From Ichthyophonus hoferi (taxonomy: Eukaryota > Opisthokonta > Ichthyosporea > Ichthyophonida > Ichthyophonidae): a DNA stretch of 12,394 nucleotides. Made by a program: the position numbers and the translations under genes. The stretch covers positions 26,168 through 38,561 of the forward strand of contig NAOQ01000150.1 of NCBI GenBank assembly GCA_002751075.1, read 5' to 3'. The notes beneath the pieces are model-generated. The model searched no databases. It was not told the origin of the DNA and saw nothing but the letters and a program-made list of their open reading frames with translations. Positions 9,080-12,394 of the stretch are shown here, piece by piece. The number at the start of each line of letters is the position of its first letter. Within the stretch, counting starts at the first letter, position 1.

Positions 9080-9091
9080 AGTTTATAAACT
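9080..9091 (+). promoter_or_regulatory. Palindromic TATA element, candidate promoter of the second gene
   Basis: AGTTTATAAACT is a perfect 12-bp palindrome containing TATAAA (9084-9089), about 350 bp upstream of the ATG at 9441. If used, it would give a leader of roughly 300 nt containing the CAA/TAA tract. A second A/T-rich candidate (CTATAACTATAG) lies near 9162-9173. Choice between them is not possible from sequence. Confidence 0.3.
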
Positions 9092-9266
9092 TTCACTCAT
9101 ACACATGCTTTTGTGTTTTATCTTAAACAAGATGGCAGATGTCTAAGTGATACTAATACTCCTATAACTATAGTTCAAAGAAACAGATCATAACGGAGAG
9201 CAAGAAAAAGGATAGAACTGTTAACAAGGAAGGAATGATAACCACTTTCTGTTTGCACATACATAC

Positions 9267-9267
<1 letters not shown>

Positions 9268-9303
<36 letters not shown>

Positions 9304-9339
9304 CTACAACAACAACAACAACAATAATAATAATAATAA
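9268..9339. repeat. (CAA)12-CTA-(CAA)6-(TAA)5 microsatellite in the probable 5' leader
   Basis: Twenty-four trinucleotides in one register lie about 100 bp upstream of the start codon at 9441. The tract is A/C-rich on the sense strand and should be unstructured in RNA. On the opposite strand it creates a spurious poly-cysteine frame. The frame of the downstream gene is open through the tract up to a stop at 9222-9224, but it contains no in-frame ATG before 9441, so the tract is taken as untranslated. Confidence 0.95.
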
Positions 9340-9440
9340 CCAAGCGTGAGTGTTTCATTAAAATAGCCGTCTCGCACACTATCGCAGCCAAAGCTCATGA
9401 AAACAAACAGAATAAGACATGGAAAAATAGAAAGACAATA

Positions 9441-11849
9441 ATGGTGAAATCAAATACAAATAAAGAGAAGGAGAGGGAAGAGAGAAAGATGGTAACCACC
9501 ACCGATAGTTTATTGGATGAGGACATGAAGGATGCTACCTTGGACCACTTTCCTATTCTAAATCCTCTTCATTCCTTTATGATGTATCCTCCCAAACACC
9601 CTCATAGCAACCCTTCTCTTATTAGTCCATATGAGTTTGGAATGGTCCATCCAATGCCTTTGCAACCTTATATGACAACCAATGGAGAGCCAGACAATCC
9701 CTATTTTATAGATCATCCAATCAAAATGAATTTACCCAGCCACCCGCCAGCACCACCACCACCACCGCCTCCACCTTCCCTAGCAGCCAGTAGGAGATTG
9801 CGAGAAAAACATAGTAAGAAAGATACTATGGTACCCATCGAGGAGGAAACAAGTCAGGACAAACCACAGTCACAGACAAAAGGAGGGGCTGGAAAGGACG
9901 ATGTGGGAGTGAGAGGGAGAATGTCTAAGAAGAAAGATCTCATAAGAAAGGCACAGCTGATACGAGAAGGAATAGGCACCGAGGATGGTGACGTAGCAGG
10001 GGCCTATAGGCGACAGTCTATGAGGAGCCAGGTACAAATGCAGCATCACATGTTTTTACGACAACAAGTTCAACAGCAATTGCTAGATAGACAGCGTGAA
10101 CGACATCGAATACAGGTATATAAGATTAGTTTTAATGAGTGTCTGGTCCAATTTGATTCATTTATTTATTATATTATATTATACTACATTATATTATATT
10201 CTTATTTTCTGTTTCTGGTTCTACTATGTTATTGTTTCGCATCCTGCTTTGACCTAGCTTTATCTCGTTGCACAACAACTGTATATATATTTGAACCATA
10301 TATACGTATTCAAAACATTTATGCATTAATCTATATATCTACTCCCACATAGAGGCATAATAAATATTTTAAAACGCATATGCTTATATATGAAAGAAAG
10401 TTCATATTTAAAGAGTTATAAAAATACACTGGTACAATAATAATAATAATAACAATAATAATGGCGTTTATTCTTATTATTATACATTTACACAGTTTCA
10501 TATCTTTGATATACAAACATGTATACGTGCATGCATATATACATACTATTATACTATCGTACATACATACATACATACATACATACATAATACATACACA
10601 CATACACATAAATACATACATACACACACAGGTCCACCAGCAACTTCTGCAGCGACATGCGCGAATGAAACAAGAGAAGCAACCAGAGAACACACATATA
10701 ACATCACCAACTAACTCTGATAGTAGAAGCGCAACCTCCAGTACATCCAGTCAAACCCGTTATAATCGAACTCAGGTTGCGAAAAGGAAAGGCGTACTAG
10801 ACCGTAGTACTAGTAACGGTAACGGAAACAAAGACAATAACATGGATAAATCCCCACCTTTACGAACCATTAGTGTGACCAGAAAGAAACATAGCCGTAA
10901 GAAAGACCACTCTGTAAAGGCTAAATCACCTCCCTCAGGATTATCTCAACTTGGTTGGCGTATCGCATCGGCCCCCGCTAACATGAATATGGATGGAAGT
11001 GAATATGATCTAGGTGAGATGCGTGCTAATACAGAGGGATATGCACACCTGTTTGGGATGTCACCCATGTCGCCAGCTCATAATTATGGCTCTAGTTTCC
11101 CCAATGAAAGTATTTCATATCCTGCTCTACCCGGTTCTTCTGTCGTTTTTTCCCGGAATGCCTCATTGGATAATCCAGAAACCCTGTTCTCACCATTGTC
11201 TTCCATTGGTGATGACATGGTGAGTGAATCAACAGACGGGCTTTTTTTCAATCTCTCTCCCCTCGATCCTGCTGGATTCTTGGACATTGAGGGCCAACCG
11301 TATCAATTGCCTCCCACAGATTTACAGCTACATCAACAACAGCATATAGCACCGTTATATCTCTATTCGCCTGGGGTCACGCAAGGTTCTGATACTACCC
11401 AATCACAATCAGTTCCTAAAGATTACGAATATCCAACCAACATGTTACAACCTCATCAGAACCCTGATATTCGTATGAAAGTATTGGAGGAAGCCAAAGA
11501 ACCCAGCCAACCACAACCAGGTTTATCTACGGAACAATCAAATCATATTAGTGATCCATCGCCTATGCTACCATACAGGAGTGATGGTAATAGCATTAAT
11601 AACAATTATACCGATAGTATTAACAGTAATGGTGACAGTAGCAGTAACAATAATATCAATAACTGCAATGCAATTGTAGAAGGGGCAGGAGGAGGGTCAT
11701 TTAACCAGCCCAGTCCGCTTTCTATAGACTGGGTGCTTCCTCCAATCAATGCAAACCTAGACGATCTCTCGGACTTTGTATTTCCACCGGAAGGTGATAT
11801 GGCTAAGCAGGTGACACAAGAACAACAACAGCAACAGCAACAACAACAG

Positions 11850-11880
<31 letters not shown>

Positions 11881-12394
11881 CAATACTAGCACTTACTAAC
11901 AACACATTTTCGTTGCCTAGGAGCCAAAGTATGCCATATGGCAACAGCGGGAATGGGGCAGATAAAGACAACTTAATTAGTATTGCACCGTATCACATGC
12001 AACCAATCACTCTCACCCCTTTGCAACCGAAGGGCGTTCCTCTTCCTCCTCCTCCACCCCTTCCTCCCAAGAATATTCCAAGAGCAGCCAACTGTATGAA
12101 AGAGAAAAAACTTAAATTTCGTTATCATGAATATTGTCCAAAAACACAACAGTCACAGACAGCTAAAGGGAAGGGTAGTGAACAATTGAAATCAGGTGCG
12201 GGAAAGTCACAAAAACAACACCAACGGCATCAACATATTATACATTTACCAAAAACACAGCCGGCAAGCACAACTGTTGATGCAAGTCTTTACACTGGTC
12301 CTAGTATTAATACAGATAAAGGTGTAGTAGGAGAAAACAAAGTAGTGCGTCAATTTCAGGCCACGGTGGCCAATACTACCAATGTTTCAACTCC
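9441..12394 (+). CDS. Q/N/P-rich basic protein of unknown family, probable nuclear regulator (5' part, runs off window)
   Basis: Exon 1 is 9441-10115 (225 codons) and exon 2 runs from 10632 to the window end with no stop (587 complete codons), so at least 812 residues. The start ATG has A at -3 and G at +4; it is the first in-frame ATG after a stop at 9222, with a second Met at residue 17. I recognise no catalytic or DNA-binding domain. In order: a charged N-terminus; a Pro/Met/His-rich part (40-100); a run of eight prolines (105-112); basic patches (118-127, 158-170); a Q/R-rich, probably helical stretch spanning the splice junction (191-242, with QVQQQLLDRQRERHRIQ then VHQQLLQRHARMKQ); NLS-like AKRK (275-278) and RKKHSRKK (309-316); an Asn/Ser-rich patch (543-571); an acidic-hydrophobic segment (590-611) like an activation region; Gln19 (623-641); PLPPPPPLPP (695-704); and a KLKFRYHEYCP segment near 718-728. 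The composition is typical of fungal transcriptional regulators. A DNA-binding domain, if any, would lie beyond the window. Function is inferred only. Confidence 0.8.
10436..10462. repeat. (AAT)n microsatellite in intron
   Basis: Nine trinucleotides, AAT with one AAC interruption. A complementary ATTCTTATTATTATA stretch follows about 8 bp later, so the region can fold back. It lies entirely inside the intron of the Q-rich gene. Confidence 0.9.
10560..10589. repeat. (TACA)7.5 microsatellite near the intron acceptor
   Basis: Perfect TACA units continue into a degenerate TACA/CACA region up to the AG at 10630-10631. The repeat therefore occupies the place where a branch point and pyrimidine tract would be expected. 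Confidence 0.95.
11823..11879 (+). repeat. CAA/CAG tract encoding Gln19
   Basis: Nineteen consecutive glutamine codons, mostly CAA with three CAG near the 5' end and pure CAA over the last ten. The pure end is expected to be length-variable between strains. It lies inside the second exon of the Q-rich gene in frame. Confidence 0.97.

Larger units (their letters stand above)
10116..10631 (+). other. Intron of the Q-rich gene (516 bp), microsatellite-laden
   Basis: The donor is CAG|GTATAT and the acceptor CACACAG|GTC, phase 0. Splicing joins RHRIQ to VHQQLLQRHARM, continuing the same Q/R-rich helical pattern, which supports the call. The intron holds an AAT-type repeat (10436-10462) and a TACA repeat (10560-10589). 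The 30-70 bases before the acceptor are TACA/CACA-type sequence rather than a pyrimidine tract. If retained, the frame stays open for 78 more codons and stops at 10350-10352. Confidence 0.85.

Noticed and set aside
9168-9398. Minus-strand open frame with a poly-cysteine run
   Set aside because: It is an antisense reading of the CAA/TAA microsatellite.
11606-11971. Minus-strand open frame with poly-Cys and poly-Leu
   Set aside because: It is the antisense shadow of the Gln19 and Asn-rich part of the Q-rich gene.

Overview
This is a eukaryotic nuclear window, most likely from a fungus and perhaps an early-diverging (zygomycete-grade) lineage. The reasons are a succinate-fumarate carrier gene of the fungal Sfc1 type, GT-AG introns in coding sequence, a low-complexity glutamine/asparagine/proline-rich regulator-like protein, AT-rich intergenic DNA and many microsatellites. 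The lineage is inferred from gene style only. One intron is about 1.35 kb, which is long for most fungi. No bacterial, organellar, rRNA, tRNA or CRISPR signal was seen.

Layout: positions 1-325 are a (CTATC)n pentamer array cut by the left window edge. Positions 326-3181 are AT-rich with no convincing gene, and end in a likely promoter (a CRE-like site plus a TATA box). Positions 3319-6024 hold a complete three-exon gene for a 314-residue mitochondrial succinate/fumarate carrier (SFC1/ACR1 type). Its first intron contains a purine-rich patch that looks like a LINE fragment. After a short 3' flank, positions 6537-6998 are a 462-bp element whose outer ~125 bp on each side form an imperfect inverted repeat. 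It also carries TG...CA ends, a TATA-like stretch and an AATAAA, so it is either an LTR-like fossil or a foldback/MITE-like element. Positions 6999-9079 are AT-rich intergenic DNA with a small GC-rich tandem-repeat island and simple repeats.

Positions 9441-12394 hold the 5' part of a second plus-strand gene: two exons joined across a 516-bp intron, open to the right edge, at least 812 codons encoding a Q/N/P-rich basic protein of unknown family. Its upstream region carries a (CAA)n(TAA)n tract, and its coding region carries a CAA/CAG-encoded run of 19 glutamines.

The two genes share a strand but are 3.4 kb apart with separate promoter regions, so no operon-like or pathway link is supported. 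SFC1 would act in the inner mitochondrial membrane, moving succinate in and fumarate out during growth on two-carbon or fatty-acid carbon sources. The second protein looks nuclear and regulatory, but this is inferred from composition and basic clusters only. I found no clearly new multi-gene system. The most unusual items are the long inverted-repeat element and the unrecognised low-complexity protein.
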